Assembly (NCBI RefSeq): GCF_031846485.1
Contig: NZ_JAVRHQ010000007.1
Location: 62,001-126,000, forward strand
DNA: 64,000 bases
From: Autumnicola tepida
GTDB taxonomy: Bacteria; Bacteroidota; Bacteroidia; Flavobacteriales; Flavobacteriaceae
Direction of reading: 5' to 3'
The notes under the pieces were generated by a model, which was not told the origin of the DNA, searched no databases, and saw nothing but the letters and a program-made list of their open reading frames with translations. Every line of letters begins with the position of its first letter. The stretch's first letter is position 1. Below are positions 36,001 to 46,284 of the stretch, piece by piece. The position numbers and the translations under genes are program-made.

Positions 36001-38154
36001 ATGAAACATACTATCAATGTAATTCAGTATACATGGAAAATTAATTACTCTTCCCTTATGATTCTATTCATAGGTTCTTTTTTAATTTCTTGTGGTGAAA
36101 AAAAAGTAGAATCTACAGATGAAGAGAATGCAGAAGATTCTACACGCTTAGATAAATTACAAATTCTTCAAAGCGATCAGGTGCCGGCAGCTTACTTTTT
36201 TCGTGATGCCGAGCAGATTGGTCGCCAGCCATCCACAAGCTGGGAAGAATGGTATCCTGCCTTTAGCAGTTTGATGGGCATTGAAGGAAAGGCTCTTAAA
36301 GAAGAAGTTACAGTGGGTGATTTCGAGCAGTTACGGGATTATTTCGATAGATTAAAAGAATTACATCCTAACCAGGCAGAACTTATCCATCTTTGTGGTA
36401 GAGGAAGGGATCCCCATTTGGAGAGAGAACCTTTTTTTGCAGGACACTGGGCCTATTATGTAGGGGCAACGATTAAAGAAGATGTGCCTGCTGAAAATGG
36501 TGTTATGGAAATCGAAGTTTCCGATGTGGACCTGTTCAAACTAAATGTTGGTCCCAAAGGAAGGGAAGCGAACGAAGATATAGGTCTATGCAGATTAGAT
36601 GCTAACGGAGAACCCGATTGGAGTTATAGTGAACAGGTCAAACTACTGGATATCGATTATGATAAAGGAACAATTAAAGTGGAACGGGGTAGCTATGGAA
36701 CGGAACCTTTGTCGTTCGATGCTGGCAAAGCATATGCCGCGGCTCACGTTTACGAGGGTCCGGGTGGTGCAATATCTAATAATCTCAGATGGTATTATAA
36801 TTATTCCACTTTAGGTCCACGTGATGAAAAGGGTAAACAGGCCGGTGAGGTTTTTGCCCAGCAAATTGCTGACTGGTTTGCTAAGGGAGGACTTCTGGAA
36901 CATTTTGATGGTGTAGAATTTGACGTGCTTCATCATGTGCCGGTAGCAAAATCTGAAGGCCGTGGAATGGATCTAAATGCCGATGGTAAACCCGATGGTG
37001 GAGTGTTTAATGGTAAGCAGACTTATGGTATAGGAGCTATCAATTTTCTGATAGAACTTCGTAGATTATTAGGTGAAGATCGGCTTATTATGGCAGATAA
37101 TGATAAGTGGTTTCACCAAAGATCGGTTGGAATCCTCAATGGAACAGAACATGAAAAATTCCCTACTGGTGGGGACGAAGATGATTTTAATGATTGGGGT
37201 GGAGGAATTAATCGCCTGCTATTCTGGAAAGAAAATTCAAGAGAACCAGTTTTTAACTATATAAAATCAAAACCCAGTGATAAGCGTATGGCTGATATCA
37301 GGTTGGCTTTTGCAGCCGCGGTCATATGTGATGCAGGCATCTCCATGACCATTCCTGGAGGAAGAACAGAACTCGGAGAAGATGTTTTTGTTTGGGATGA
37401 GCTTCGTAAAGGGCAGGAGAAAGAGTTGGGCTGGTTAGGGAAAGCTATAGGTCCTATTAAACGGCTTGCAACCGAGAAACCTAATCTTCTGTCTGGATCG
37501 GAGCTGGGTCAAAAAATTACCTCACCAAATAGCTCGATCAAGTTGGAGGACGGTGTAATTACCCTGAGCAAGAAAAAAGATGGACAGGGATATTTAAAAT
37601 TTGAGATAAAGGATGTTGATATTGAAGGGCAAGATCTTTATTTAACCGCTACCGTTAGTGGTGAGACTATGGCTGGATACCCTAAGGAAACTGCCCGGCT
37701 TATGCATGTGGAAGTTTCGGGAGAAATACAGGCTTCAGATGAGGATAACTTTATGAAAAACATTACGCTTATTCAGGATATGCAGTTTGAAAGAATATTA
37801 GAGAATATGGCTTTAATTCATGAAAAGCCATTTGACGCGGGATTTTATTATCGGGAATTCGATAATTCTGCCAGTATAACATTCAATTTTGAGGGAGATG
37901 AACCGGTCACCGTTTCAAATCTGGCAGTATATGCCGCCCCAGATGTGATGGTGCGCAAATTTGAAGGCGGAATGGTTATCGCAAATCCTTCTGCACATGA
38001 AGTCGAAGTAGATGTAAATAAAGTATGGCCTGGGGAAAATTTTAGAAAATTGAAAGGAACTTTAGATCAGGCACCGGATGTTAATAATGGTGAAGAAGTG
38101 GATGGAAAGGTAAAGATTGGAAAACTGGATGCAATTTTTCTGGTGCGTATTTAG
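36001..38154 (+). CDS. Unassigned lipoprotein, possible TIM-barrel glycosidase
   Basis: 717 residues; I recognise no family. A long signal region ends at lipobox FLISCG (Cys ~31). Features that suggest a (beta/alpha)8 glycosidase: ELIHLCGRGRDPHL, a strand carrying acids in LLEHFDGVEFDVLHHVP, DRLIMADNDKWFHQR, GILNGTEHEKFP and AAVICDAGISMTIPGGRTE. The last ~200 residues look like a beta-sandwich (YLKFEIKDVDIEGQDLYLTATVSG ... ASITFNFEGDEPVTV). The position between GxGYxYP and GH38 genes supports a role on the glycan. Catalytic residues cannot be assigned. Confidence 0.6.
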   Translation: MKHTINVIQYTWKINYSSLMILFIGSFLISCGEKKVESTDEENAEDSTRLDKLQILQSDQVPAAYFFRDAEQIGRQPSTSWEEWYPAFSSLMGIEGKALKEEVTVGDFEQLRDYFDRLKELHPNQAELIHLCGRGRDPHLEREPFFAGHWAYYVGATIKEDVPAENGVMEIEVSDVDLFKLNVGPKGREANEDIGLCRLDANGEPDWSYSEQVKLLDIDYDKGTIKVERGSYGTEPLSFDAGKAYAAAHVYEGPGGAISNNLRWYYNYSTLGPRDEKGKQAGEVFAQQIADWFAKGGLLEHFDGVEFDVLHHVPVAKSEGRGMDLNADGKPDGGVFNGKQTYGIGAINFLIELRRLLGEDRLIMADNDKWFHQRSVGILNGTEHEKFPTGGDEDDFNDWGGGINRLLFWKENSREPVFNYIKSKPSDKRMADIRLAFAAAVICDAGISMTIPGGRTELGEDVFVWDELRKGQEKELGWLGKAIGPIKRLATEKPNLLSGSELGQKITSPNSSIKLEDGVITLSKKKDGQGYLKFEIKDVDIEGQDLYLTATVSGETMAGYPKETARLMHVEVSGEIQASDEDNFMKNITLIQDMQFERILENMALIHEKPFDAGFYYREFDNSASITFNFEGDEPVTVSNLAVYAAPDVMVRKFEGGMVIANPSAHEVEVDVNKVWPGENFRKLKGTLDQAPDVNNGEEVDGKVKIGKLDAIFLVRI

Positions 38155-38267
38155 GTCTAAATTGTCTCATACGGCAGCAGAAATACTAGTGCTACAATGA
38201 CATAATTTTCCATATCTAATAAAAACAATAAAAAGTAAAATTTTTCTGATTGAAAAGTTGTGTTAAA

Positions 38268-41200
38268 ATGAATAAGAATATGAGAAATAGAATGTTTTGG
38301 GTCCTTATATTTTTACCGTTGGGTTTAATAGCTCAATCTGCCGATAAATCAAAGGATGAAACTTCTAAAGGTTACGATATAACAGAAGATAAAGTTTTAT
38401 ATACCATAGGATATTCTCATTTGGATACCGAATGGCGCTGGACCTATAAAAACTCGATCAATGAATTTATAAAAAATACAATGGACGAGAATTTTTATCT
38501 TTTTGAAAAATACCCGGAGTACACATTTAATTTCACCGGCTCAAGGCGGTATAAAATGATGAAGGAGTATTATCCGGAAAGGTTTGAAAAGGTAAAAAAA
38601 TATGTAGATGAAGGGCGATGGTTTATATCCGGTTCTTCTGTGGATGAATCGGAAGTAACTGTTTCTTCTTCTGAATCTGTTATTCGCCACGTATTATATG
38701 GTAATAATTTTTTTCAAAAAGAGTTTGGAAAAACCAGTAAGGATTACATGTTGCCAGACTGCTTTGGCTTTGTTGCGAGTCTTCCTTCAGCTATCAATCA
38801 TACAGGTTTAATTGGATTTTCTACTCAAAAGCTTACGTGGGGGTCTGCTGTAGGTATTCCTTTTAATATTGGCGTATGGAAAGGGCCGGATGGAAAAGGA
38901 ATTGTTTCTGTCCTCAATGCAACGAAATATACAGGAGGTGTTGAAAATCGGCTTGATAACAGTAAGGAATTTTATGATCGTCTTGAGGAAAATTACAACC
39001 GCTCAGGCTATGGTTTTGACTTTCGGTATTATGGTATTGGAGATCAGGGAGGTGCTCCCAGGGAAAACGATGTGCGTAATGCTATTGAAAGTTTAGATAA
39101 CCCAGACGGTAAGATGAAGGTAGTTTTAGCTTCTTCAGACCAGATGTTCAAAGATATAACTCCTGAAATTAGAGAAAAGCTTCCTACTTATCAGGGTGAT
39201 TTGTTACTCACAGAGCATAGTGCGGGAACACTTACTTCGCAGGCTTTTATGAAGCGAATGAACAGAAAGAACGAAAACCTGGCTCAATCTGCGGAACAAA
39301 TGTCGTCTTTGGCAACCCTGCTTACAGGAGCAGAATATCCTCAGGACAAAATTAATAATTCCTGGGAGCTGGTTTTAGGTAGCCAAATGCACGATATACT
39401 GCCTGGAACTGCTATTCCTGAAGCTTATGAACTTGCCTGGAATGATGAATTCATAGCTAATAAAGGATTTGAAGAACCATTAAAAAATGCTTTAAGTATT
39501 ATTTCCTCCCAGTTAAATACTAATGTACAGGGGAGGTCTGTTTCGGTTTATAACCCCGTAGCATTTGATAGGGAAGATGTGGTGACTGCGGAATTGGAAT
39601 TCGAGAAAATGCCACAAAACATTCAAGTATTCGATAAAAATCAAAATGAATTGCCTTCCCAGGTTATTTCTAAAGAAGGAAAAAAGCTAAAAATTATTTT
39701 TCTAGCTCAGGTTCCTTCTGTTGGGGTTTCCGTTTTTGATGTGCGAAGTTCAGATAAAAGTTATCGCCGTGCCAGCCAGGAGTTACAGGTAACTGAAAAT
39801 TCCCTGGAAAACAGAAATTATAAAGTTGTTTTTGACAAAAACGGTGATATTACTAGTATATATGATAAAAATCTCCAGAAGGAACTTTTGTTAAAGCCGG
39901 CAAGGCTAGAATTTTTGTTTGAGAAACCTTCCCGTTGGCCTGCCTGGAATATGGACTGGGAAGATCGTCAAAATTCTCCTATCGATTTTTTGGATAGCGA
40001 TGCGGAAATCAAAATTGTTGAACAAGGTCCAGTACGGGTTGCGTTGGAAATAATCAGGCAAAAGCGAAATTCAAAAATTACTCAGGTAATCAGCCTTTCT
40101 GCCGGAAATCCCGGTAATAGAATTGAATTTGATAATAAGCTCAACTGGCAATCTAAAGAGGTAAGCTTAAAGGCATCTTTTCCTTTTTCAGCTGAAAATG
40201 AAAAAGCGACATACAATCTTGGTGTGGGTGCCGTGGAAAGGGAAAATAATGATCCTAAAAAATACGAAGTGCCTTCTAAAGGATGGTTTGATCTCACAGA
40301 TAAATCCGGAGAATATGGAATTTCAATTCTACAGGATTCTAAATTTGGTTCTGATAAACCTGATGATAATACCCTAAGATTAACTTTATTGTATACTCCC
40401 GGAATTGATGATGGAAGGTTCTGGCATCAGGCCACTCAGGATTGGGGTATCCATGATATAAGATTTGCCCTTCATCCTCATCGTAATGTTGTGCAAAAAA
40501 GCGAAACGGCTAAACAAGCTGAGTTTTTTGAAAAGCCACTTATTGCTTATGAAACTCCCCAGCATAAAGGAGTTATGGGAAAAGAACTGTCTTTAATAAG
40601 TTTTGATTCGGAAGCATTGGGTTTAATGGCTTTCAAAAAGGCAGAAAATAGTGATTATTTTATCGTTCGGGTGAATGAGTTAAAGGGAGAAGATCAAAAG
40701 GATGTAACGATGAGATTTGCCGCTCCTATCGAAGCTGCTTATGAAGTGAATGGTCAAGAACAAAAGATAGGTGATCTTAATTTTTCAGGAAAAACTGCCA
40801 GTTTCGATATGGGTTATTTTGGGATAAAAAGTTTTGCAGTAAAATTTAAATCAGCTTCCTTTTCTAAAATGTATCAGAAGCCGGTGGAACTTCCCTTTAA
40901 TGAGGATATTGTAACCTTTGATGATCATCGTTTAGATGCTAATAGCATTGATAATAACACGAAGGATATGTTTATGTATTCCATGAGAAGTTATCCGGCT
41001 GAACTTTTTCCTGAAACTATCACCAGTGAGGGAATTATGTTTGAAATGGGAGATAAACAAGACCGTAAGATGAATGTGGTAGGTTGTAAAGGTCAAAAGA
41101 TACAGCTTCCAAAAGGCAATTATGATAAACTTTATCTATTAGCTGCAGCTACCGAAGATGTTACGGATTCATTTTACCTTGATGAGAAGAAAGAAGAATT

Positions 41201-41564
41201 GTCTATCCAGAAATGGACAGGTTTTATAGGTCAGTTTTATGACAGGGAATTCAATGAAGACGAAACAGAGGTTCTAAAAATGAATGATCCTTATTTTAAG
41301 AAGAGCAACATAGCCTGGTTCTCTTCGCATCATCATGACGATTATCCCTCAAGAAATGTAGCCTACGAATATGCCTATATTTTTAAATATGCCATCGATA
41401 TTCCTAAGGGAGCTACTTCTATACAGTTGCCTGATAATGATAAAATTAAAGTTTTTGCTATTACGGCAGCACCAAAGGAGGGAGACGATGTTGAGTTTCT
41501 TCAGCCTCTCACTGAAGATTTTTCCGATAATGAAGAATATCGATTAATAGAGGGATCACATTAA
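38268..41564 (+). CDS. GH38-family alpha-mannosidase
   Basis: About 1098 residues with signal peptide (MFWVLIFLPLGLIAQ). The GH38 catalytic domain starts with YTIGYSHLDTEWRW, whose HxD zinc ligands are His 51 and Asp 53. The nucleophile Asp of the DxFG motif is in MLPDCFGF (~164). LTSQAFMKRMNRKNE and LGSQMHDILPGTA (a further zinc His-Asp) follow, then C-terminal beta-sandwich domains. The ATG at 38268 is chosen over the upstream TTG at 38250. It removes alpha-linked mannose from the glycan in the periplasm. Length is within the family range, with an extra ~200-residue C-terminal region. Confidence 0.92.
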   Translation: MNKNMRNRMFWVLIFLPLGLIAQSADKSKDETSKGYDITEDKVLYTIGYSHLDTEWRWTYKNSINEFIKNTMDENFYLFEKYPEYTFNFTGSRRYKMMKEYYPERFEKVKKYVDEGRWFISGSSVDESEVTVSSSESVIRHVLYGNNFFQKEFGKTSKDYMLPDCFGFVASLPSAINHTGLIGFSTQKLTWGSAVGIPFNIGVWKGPDGKGIVSVLNATKYTGGVENRLDNSKEFYDRLEENYNRSGYGFDFRYYGIGDQGGAPRENDVRNAIESLDNPDGKMKVVLASSDQMFKDITPEIREKLPTYQGDLLLTEHSAGTLTSQAFMKRMNRKNENLAQSAEQMSSLATLLTGAEYPQDKINNSWELVLGSQMHDILPGTAIPEAYELAWNDEFIANKGFEEPLKNALSIISSQLNTNVQGRSVSVYNPVAFDREDVVTAELEFEKMPQNIQVFDKNQNELPSQVISKEGKKLKIIFLAQVPSVGVSVFDVRSSDKSYRRASQELQVTENSLENRNYKVVFDKNGDITSIYDKNLQKELLLKPARLEFLFEKPSRWPAWNMDWEDRQNSPIDFLDSDAEIKIVEQGPVRVALEIIRQKRNSKITQVISLSAGNPGNRIEFDNKLNWQSKEVSLKASFPFSAENEKATYNLGVGAVERENNDPKKYEVPSKGWFDLTDKSGEYGISILQDSKFGSDKPDDNTLRLTLLYTPGIDDGRFWHQATQDWGIHDIRFALHPHRNVVQKSETAKQAEFFEKPLIAYETPQHKGVMGKELSLISFDSEALGLMAFKKAENSDYFIVRVNELKGEDQKDVTMRFAAPIEAAYEVNGQEQKIGDLNFSGKTASFDMGYFGIKSFAVKFKSASFSKMYQKPVELPFNEDIVTFDDHRLDANSIDNNTKDMFMYSMRSYPAELFPETITSEGIMFEMGDKQDRKMNVVGCKGQKIQLPKGNYDKLYLLAAATEDVTDSFYLDEKKEELSIQKWTGFIGQFYDREFNEDETEVLKMNDPYFKKSNIAWFSSHHHDDYPSRNVAYEYAYIFKYAIDIPKGATSIQLPDNDKIKVFAITAAPKEGDDVEFLQPLTEDFSDNEEYRLIEGSH

Positions 41565-41654
41565 GAACAGAACGAATATTTTATTGAAAAATATGATTAT
41601 TGAAAATATCAAAATTGAACTAATAGATTTTCCAGCAGAGCAGAAAAATGATTT

Positions 41655-42995
41655 ATGAAAAACAACGGTACTTCTAATAATAAAATTTTCTTATGGTCTA
41701 TTGCCGCTGCCCTGGCAGGTTTTCTTTTTGGTTTTGATACGGTAGTTATTTCCGGTGCCGATCAGCAATTACAGGAATTATGGAATACCTCAGATGCTTT
41801 TCATGGTTCGGTGGTGATGGCAATGGCCTTATGGGGTACTGTTTTAGGAGCGGTAACGGGAAGTATTCCTACTAATAAACTGGGAAGAAAGAAGAGTTTG
41901 GTTTTAATAGGCATTCTTTATTTCTGTTCGGCATTAGGATCGGCTTTGGCTAATGATCCCTGGACCTTTGCAATCTTTAGATTTATTGGTGGCATAGGAG
42001 TAGGAGTTTCTACTATAGCAGCACCAGCATATGTTTCTGAGATTGCCCCGGCAAAAGACAGGGGTCGCCTGGTTTCATTGTATCAGTTTAATATTGTTCT
42101 AGGAATTCTTATTGCTTTTCTGTCCAATTACCTGCTGAGAGATACCGGAAATGAACCCTGGAGATGGATGTTAGGAGTAGAAGCCATCCCTGCTTTTATT
42201 TATGCCTTGTTGGTGTTTACCATTCCTGAAAGTCCACGCTGGCTCATTTCAAAAGGTCAAATCCAAAAAGCAAAAGCGACATTAAAAATTATCAATGCAG
42301 ATGCTGATATACAGGAAAAAATTGGGGAGATAGAAAAACAGTCTGAAACCCAGAGGAGCGGTGAAAATATATTCATGAAAAAATACCGTTTTCCCCTTTT
42401 ACTGGCATTTCTTATTGCCTTTTTTAATCAGCTCTCGGGAATCAATGCTTTTCTGTATTATGCTCCCAGAATTTTTGAAGAAGCCGGTCTGGGTGAAAGT
42501 ACCGCTTTGCTAAGCAGTATTGGAATTGGCTTGGTCAATCTTGTTTTTACGTTATTTGGGGTATTCCTTATTGACAGGATAGGAAGGAAAAAATTGATGT
42601 ATATAGGCTCTATTGGTTATATAATCTCCTTATCCCTGGTGGCAGCAGCTTTTTTCCTGGATTGGGGAGGCTATTTTGTTCCGATATTTTTATTCATATT
42701 CATTGCATCTCATGCCATAGGCCAGGGCGCAGTAATCTGGGTATTTATTTCAGAAATATTTCCAAATCATATAAGGGCATCCGGCCAGGCTTTCGGTTCT
42801 TCTACACACTGGCTTCTTGCGGCAATCATACCTTCTTTGGTACCTTATCTCTTTTCGACAATAGGTGCGGGAACCGTTTTCGCCATTTTCGCGTTTATGA
42901 TGGTTCTGCAATTAATGTTCGTCATATTTATGATGCCTGAAACCAAGGGAATCCCTCTGGAAAAATTAAGTGAAAAGATATATAATCGTTTATGA
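41655..42995 (+). CDS. MFS sugar porter (XylE/GLUT type)
   Basis: The 446-residue inner-membrane symporter has 12 predicted transmembrane segments. Sugar-porter signatures are FLFGFDTVVISGA, the GRKKSL loop after TM2, RFIGGIGVGVSTIAAPAYVSEIAPAKDRGRLVSLYQ, PESPRWLI, a QLSGINAFLYYAPRI segment, DRIGRKKLM and PETKGIPLEKL. It probably takes up the monosaccharide released by the mannosidases, alongside the TRAP system for uronate. The stop region overlaps a possible early start of the next sulfatase (ATGA at 42992). Confidence 0.93.
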   Translation: MKNNGTSNNKIFLWSIAAALAGFLFGFDTVVISGADQQLQELWNTSDAFHGSVVMAMALWGTVLGAVTGSIPTNKLGRKKSLVLIGILYFCSALGSALANDPWTFAIFRFIGGIGVGVSTIAAPAYVSEIAPAKDRGRLVSLYQFNIVLGILIAFLSNYLLRDTGNEPWRWMLGVEAIPAFIYALLVFTIPESPRWLISKGQIQKAKATLKIINADADIQEKIGEIEKQSETQRSGENIFMKKYRFPLLLAFLIAFFNQLSGINAFLYYAPRIFEEAGLGESTALLSSIGIGLVNLVFTLFGVFLIDRIGRKKLMYIGSIGYIISLSLVAAAFFLDWGGYFVPIFLFIFIASHAIGQGAVIWVFISEIFPNHIRASGQAFGSSTHWLLAAIIPSLVPYLFSTIGAGTVFAIFAFMMVLQLMFVIFMMPETKGIPLEKLSEKIYNRL

Positions 42996-43033
42996 TTTTT
43001 CAATTCATTTTAAATGTTCAAGAACTTAAGCGT

Positions 43034-44551
43034 ATGTATACTAAGAAAAAAAATCTTCATATTTTCACGTTAGCGGTCGTATTGTCATTTTTATGTTTTT
43101 CCTGCGCGAAAAAAAGAAGTGAGCAGGAAAAGCAAAAATATCCCAATATTGTTGTTTTTCTTGCTGATGATTGGTCCTGGCCTCATGCGAGTATTTATGC
43201 TGAAAGCGATTCTGTTATAAAAACCCCTACTTTTGATAGTATTGCCAGAAATGGAGTGCTTTTTACTCAGGCCTTTACGGCAGCGCCTTCATGTGCACCA
43301 TCAAGAGCGGCTTTGCTCACGGGACAGTATCCTCATCGTTTGCAGGACGCAGCAAATTTATGGAGCAATTTTCCGAAGAAATTTCCGGTGTACACTAGCA
43401 TTCTTGAAAAGGCAGGCTATCAGTTAGGGCTTTCAGGAAAAGGATGGAAACCAGGTAATTATGAAACTACAGGTTGGAAGCACAATCCTGCCGGCAAACG
43501 CTACAAAAATTTCGAAAATTTTTATAAGCAAAAAGGAGAAAACAAGCCTTTTTGTTTTTGGTTTGGAAGTGGCGACCCCCACCGTCCTTATGTTAAAGAT
43601 TCAGGTATTCGATCAGGAATGGATTCATCAAAGGTAAAAGTGCCTCCTTATTTGCCGGATAATGAAATAGTAAGAAAGGACATTTTAGATTATTACTATG
43701 AAGTTGAAAGGTTCGATAGGGAAGTGGGGGAAATTCTTGATTTTCTTAAGGAAAAAGGAGAGCTTGAGAATACACTTGTAATTATGACTAGTGATAATGG
43801 TTGGCCTTTTCCTCGTGCTAAGGCCAATTTATATGACGAAGGCACCCATATGCCTTTGGCTATTATGTGGGCTAACCAAATAGAAGGAGGTCAGGTATAC
43901 GATAAATTTATAAACTCAATAGATATCGCCCCCACTGTTTTGGATGCAGCCCATCAGCCTATCCTTTCAGATATGAATGGCCGTAGCATTTTAAGACAGC
44001 TTAAAGGAGAAAATCAGCGAGATCATGTATTTACAGAGAGAGAGCGACATGCGTATGTACGAATGAACAACCTGGGATATCCCTCCCGGGCTTTGCGTAC
44101 TGATGATTATCTGTATATCCGTAACATAAAACCAGATCGTTGGCCGTCGGGGGATCCCGAGGAAATTTTCGCAGTAGGGCCTTTTGGAGATGTAGATGGT
44201 TCTCCAACTAAAGATTATATTCTTAGTGAGCAAAGAAATTTTCCCGCTTCGAAAAAAGAGGGTATGGAGGTCTACTCTTACTTCGATTTGGCATTTAAAA
44301 AACGTCCTGCGGAGGAACTTTACGATTTGGAAAAAGATCCCTACCAAATAAAGAATGTAGCTGCTGACCCTATGTATAAAGAAGTGATAAGAAATTATAG
44401 AAAATCTTTGGATGAATGGATGGTAAATACTGGAGATCCTAGAGCAACAGGTGACGCTAAATTTGATCAATACCCGTATTATGGGGGGAATGGAGGAAAA
44501 GGTAATGGTCATGGTAATGTTACCGGACCTCCCACTAAAATAAATAAATAG
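43034..44551 (+). CDS. Type I sulfatase lipoprotein, paralogue of the 27-kb sulfatase
   Basis: About 505 residues from ATG 43034, the codon that starts the signal peptide and lipobox FSC (Cys ~24). The upstream start at 42992 would prefix 14 residues. The fold opens NIVVFLADDWSWPHAS. The formylglycine motif is CAPSR at ~87-91. GKGWKPGNYE, WFGSGDPHRPY and MTSDNGWPFPRAKAN follow. It shares order and wording of motifs with the earlier sulfatase, so they are paralogues that may act on different sulfate positions. The C-terminus ends in an unusual Gly/Asn-rich tail. Confidence 0.92.
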   Translation: MYTKKKNLHIFTLAVVLSFLCFSCAKKRSEQEKQKYPNIVVFLADDWSWPHASIYAESDSVIKTPTFDSIARNGVLFTQAFTAAPSCAPSRAALLTGQYPHRLQDAANLWSNFPKKFPVYTSILEKAGYQLGLSGKGWKPGNYETTGWKHNPAGKRYKNFENFYKQKGENKPFCFWFGSGDPHRPYVKDSGIRSGMDSSKVKVPPYLPDNEIVRKDILDYYYEVERFDREVGEILDFLKEKGELENTLVIMTSDNGWPFPRAKANLYDEGTHMPLAIMWANQIEGGQVYDKFINSIDIAPTVLDAAHQPILSDMNGRSILRQLKGENQRDHVFTERERHAYVRMNNLGYPSRALRTDDYLYIRNIKPDRWPSGDPEEIFAVGPFGDVDGSPTKDYILSEQRNFPASKKEGMEVYSYFDLAFKKRPAEELYDLEKDPYQIKNVAADPMYKEVIRNYRKSLDEWMVNTGDPRATGDAKFDQYPYYGGNGGKGNGHGNVTGPPTKINK

Positions 44552-44582
44552 CCATATTATGATAAAATTTAATACAACAAAA

Positions 44583-46157
44583 ATGAAAAAAGTTATAAAT
44601 TTTCTGATGTTTATTTCTGTATTTATGTTCCTTCAAATGGTGCAGGCTCAGGAAGAATATCTTCATGAAAGAATTATCAATATAAAAGATTTTAAGGCCG
44701 TTGACGATGGCTCTACCCTAAACACAGGAGCCATACAAAATGCTATTGATTATGCTTCCCGGCAGAAGAGCGGAGCGACTGTACTTTTTGAAAAAGGACA
44801 ATACCTTTCAGGTACTATAGAGCTTAAAAGCAATGTAGAGCTATATTTTCAGGAGGGAGCGGTGCTGCTAGGTAGTACTAACCCTGAGAATTATAGAAAA
44901 GTAGAGGTAGAGAATGTTTCTACTCCAGAAAAAACCAATGACAATTCACGATTAGCTTTTCTAATTGCAGAAAATGCCAAAAATATCGCCCTTAGTGGAA
45001 AAGGTACCATAGACGGTCAGGGAAGAAAAGTAGCTCTAACTATAGATAGCCTACATCACTCAGGGATAAAAATAGATCCTAATTATGATTATGGACATAT
45101 GCGTCCTAATGAAACTGTACGCCCAAAGATCATCGATTTTATGTTATGCGATAATGTGAAAGTAAGTGGATTGCGTATCAAGAATTCAGCCGGCTGGGTA
45201 CAGAGCTACGAAATATGTAATAATGTCCAAATTAAAGATATTGCCGTAGAAAGTAGGGCTTACTGGAACAATGATGGCATAGGAATAACCGATTGTACCA
45301 ATGTTCGTATTACCGGATGTGATGTGAATTCAGCTGACGACGGAATTGTAATCAAATCATATTATCGAGACTACATCAATGATAGTATTTACATTGGCAA
45401 TTGTACCATTCGTTCTAGTGCAAGTGCAGTGAAATTTGGTACAGCTTCTTATAGTGGGTTTAAAAATATAACTATCGAAAATATTGAAGTTTATGATACC
45501 TTCAGATCTGCAGTAGCCCTTGAATCTGTAGATGGAGGAATTATTGAAAACATTCAAGTTTCTAATATTACTGCTAAAAACACCTGGAATCCCATCTTTG
45601 TTCGTCTAGGCCATCGTGGGGGCGAAAAACCAGGTATTATTAGAAATGTGCATTTCAAGAACATAGATGTAGAAGTACCATTTGGAAGGCCTGATGTCGA
45701 TTATGATATGCGGGGACCGGAAGTAAAATACTCCCATAATCAATTTCCTGCGCCAATTACTGGAATTCCTGGTCATCCCATAGAGAATATCACTTTCGAA
45801 AATATAAAAATCTCTTATCCCGGCCGGGCTTCAAAAGGAATGGCTTATGTTCCCATTTATCGTTTAGATCAGGTGAAGGAAAAAATTAAAAAGTATCCTG
45901 AATATACAATGTTTGGGGAACTGCCTTCCTGGGGGTTTTATGTAAGGCACACAGAAAATGTAAGTATGAAGAATATTAAACTATCATTAAGAGATTCTGA
46001 TTTTAGGCCTGCTTTTGTTTTCGATGATATAAGAAATTTAAAGCTTGAAGATGTAGTTGTTCCCTCCTCTGAAAAAGGGCAAGTTGTATTCAAGAATGTT
46101 GAAGAGTACGAGGTAGATCCTAAATTAAAAGAAGAGTTAAAGGTTGTAAAAGACTAA
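44583..46157 (+). CDS. GH28-family polygalacturonase-like glycosidase
   Basis: About 524 residues with a signal peptide ending MVQAQ. The right-handed beta-helix opens with IINIKDFKAVDDGSTLNTGAIQNAID and LSGKGTIDGQG. The catalytic acids are in WNNDGIGI (Asp ~231) and NSADDGIVIKS (Asp ~252-253). The usual GH28 His-containing GHG segment is replaced by SASAVKFGTAS, as in rhamnogalacturonase/exo-type or divergent members. It probably releases a uronic acid or related sugar, which fits the uronate operon. ATG 44583 is used because the start at 44559 lacks a signal context. Confidence 0.85.
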   Translation: MKKVINFLMFISVFMFLQMVQAQEEYLHERIINIKDFKAVDDGSTLNTGAIQNAIDYASRQKSGATVLFEKGQYLSGTIELKSNVELYFQEGAVLLGSTNPENYRKVEVENVSTPEKTNDNSRLAFLIAENAKNIALSGKGTIDGQGRKVALTIDSLHHSGIKIDPNYDYGHMRPNETVRPKIIDFMLCDNVKVSGLRIKNSAGWVQSYEICNNVQIKDIAVESRAYWNNDGIGITDCTNVRITGCDVNSADDGIVIKSYYRDYINDSIYIGNCTIRSSASAVKFGTASYSGFKNITIENIEVYDTFRSAVALESVDGGIIENIQVSNITAKNTWNPIFVRLGHRGGEKPGIIRNVHFKNIDVEVPFGRPDVDYDMRGPEVKYSHNQFPAPITGIPGHPIENITFENIKISYPGRASKGMAYVPIYRLDQVKEKIKKYPEYTMFGELPSWGFYVRHTENVSMKNIKLSLRDSDFRPAFVFDDIRNLKLEDVVVPSSEKGQVVFKNVEEYEVDPKLKEELKVVKD

Positions 46158-46284
46158 TCCGAAACAATTATTTGCAGGAGATGTGAGTAAGTGTCTGCTA
46201 AGGATGAGCAATGCTGTTCTCTCCCACCATGGTAGAGGCATAGAACCAGATATTTCGGAAGGCCTGAATAATAAATATAATTTC

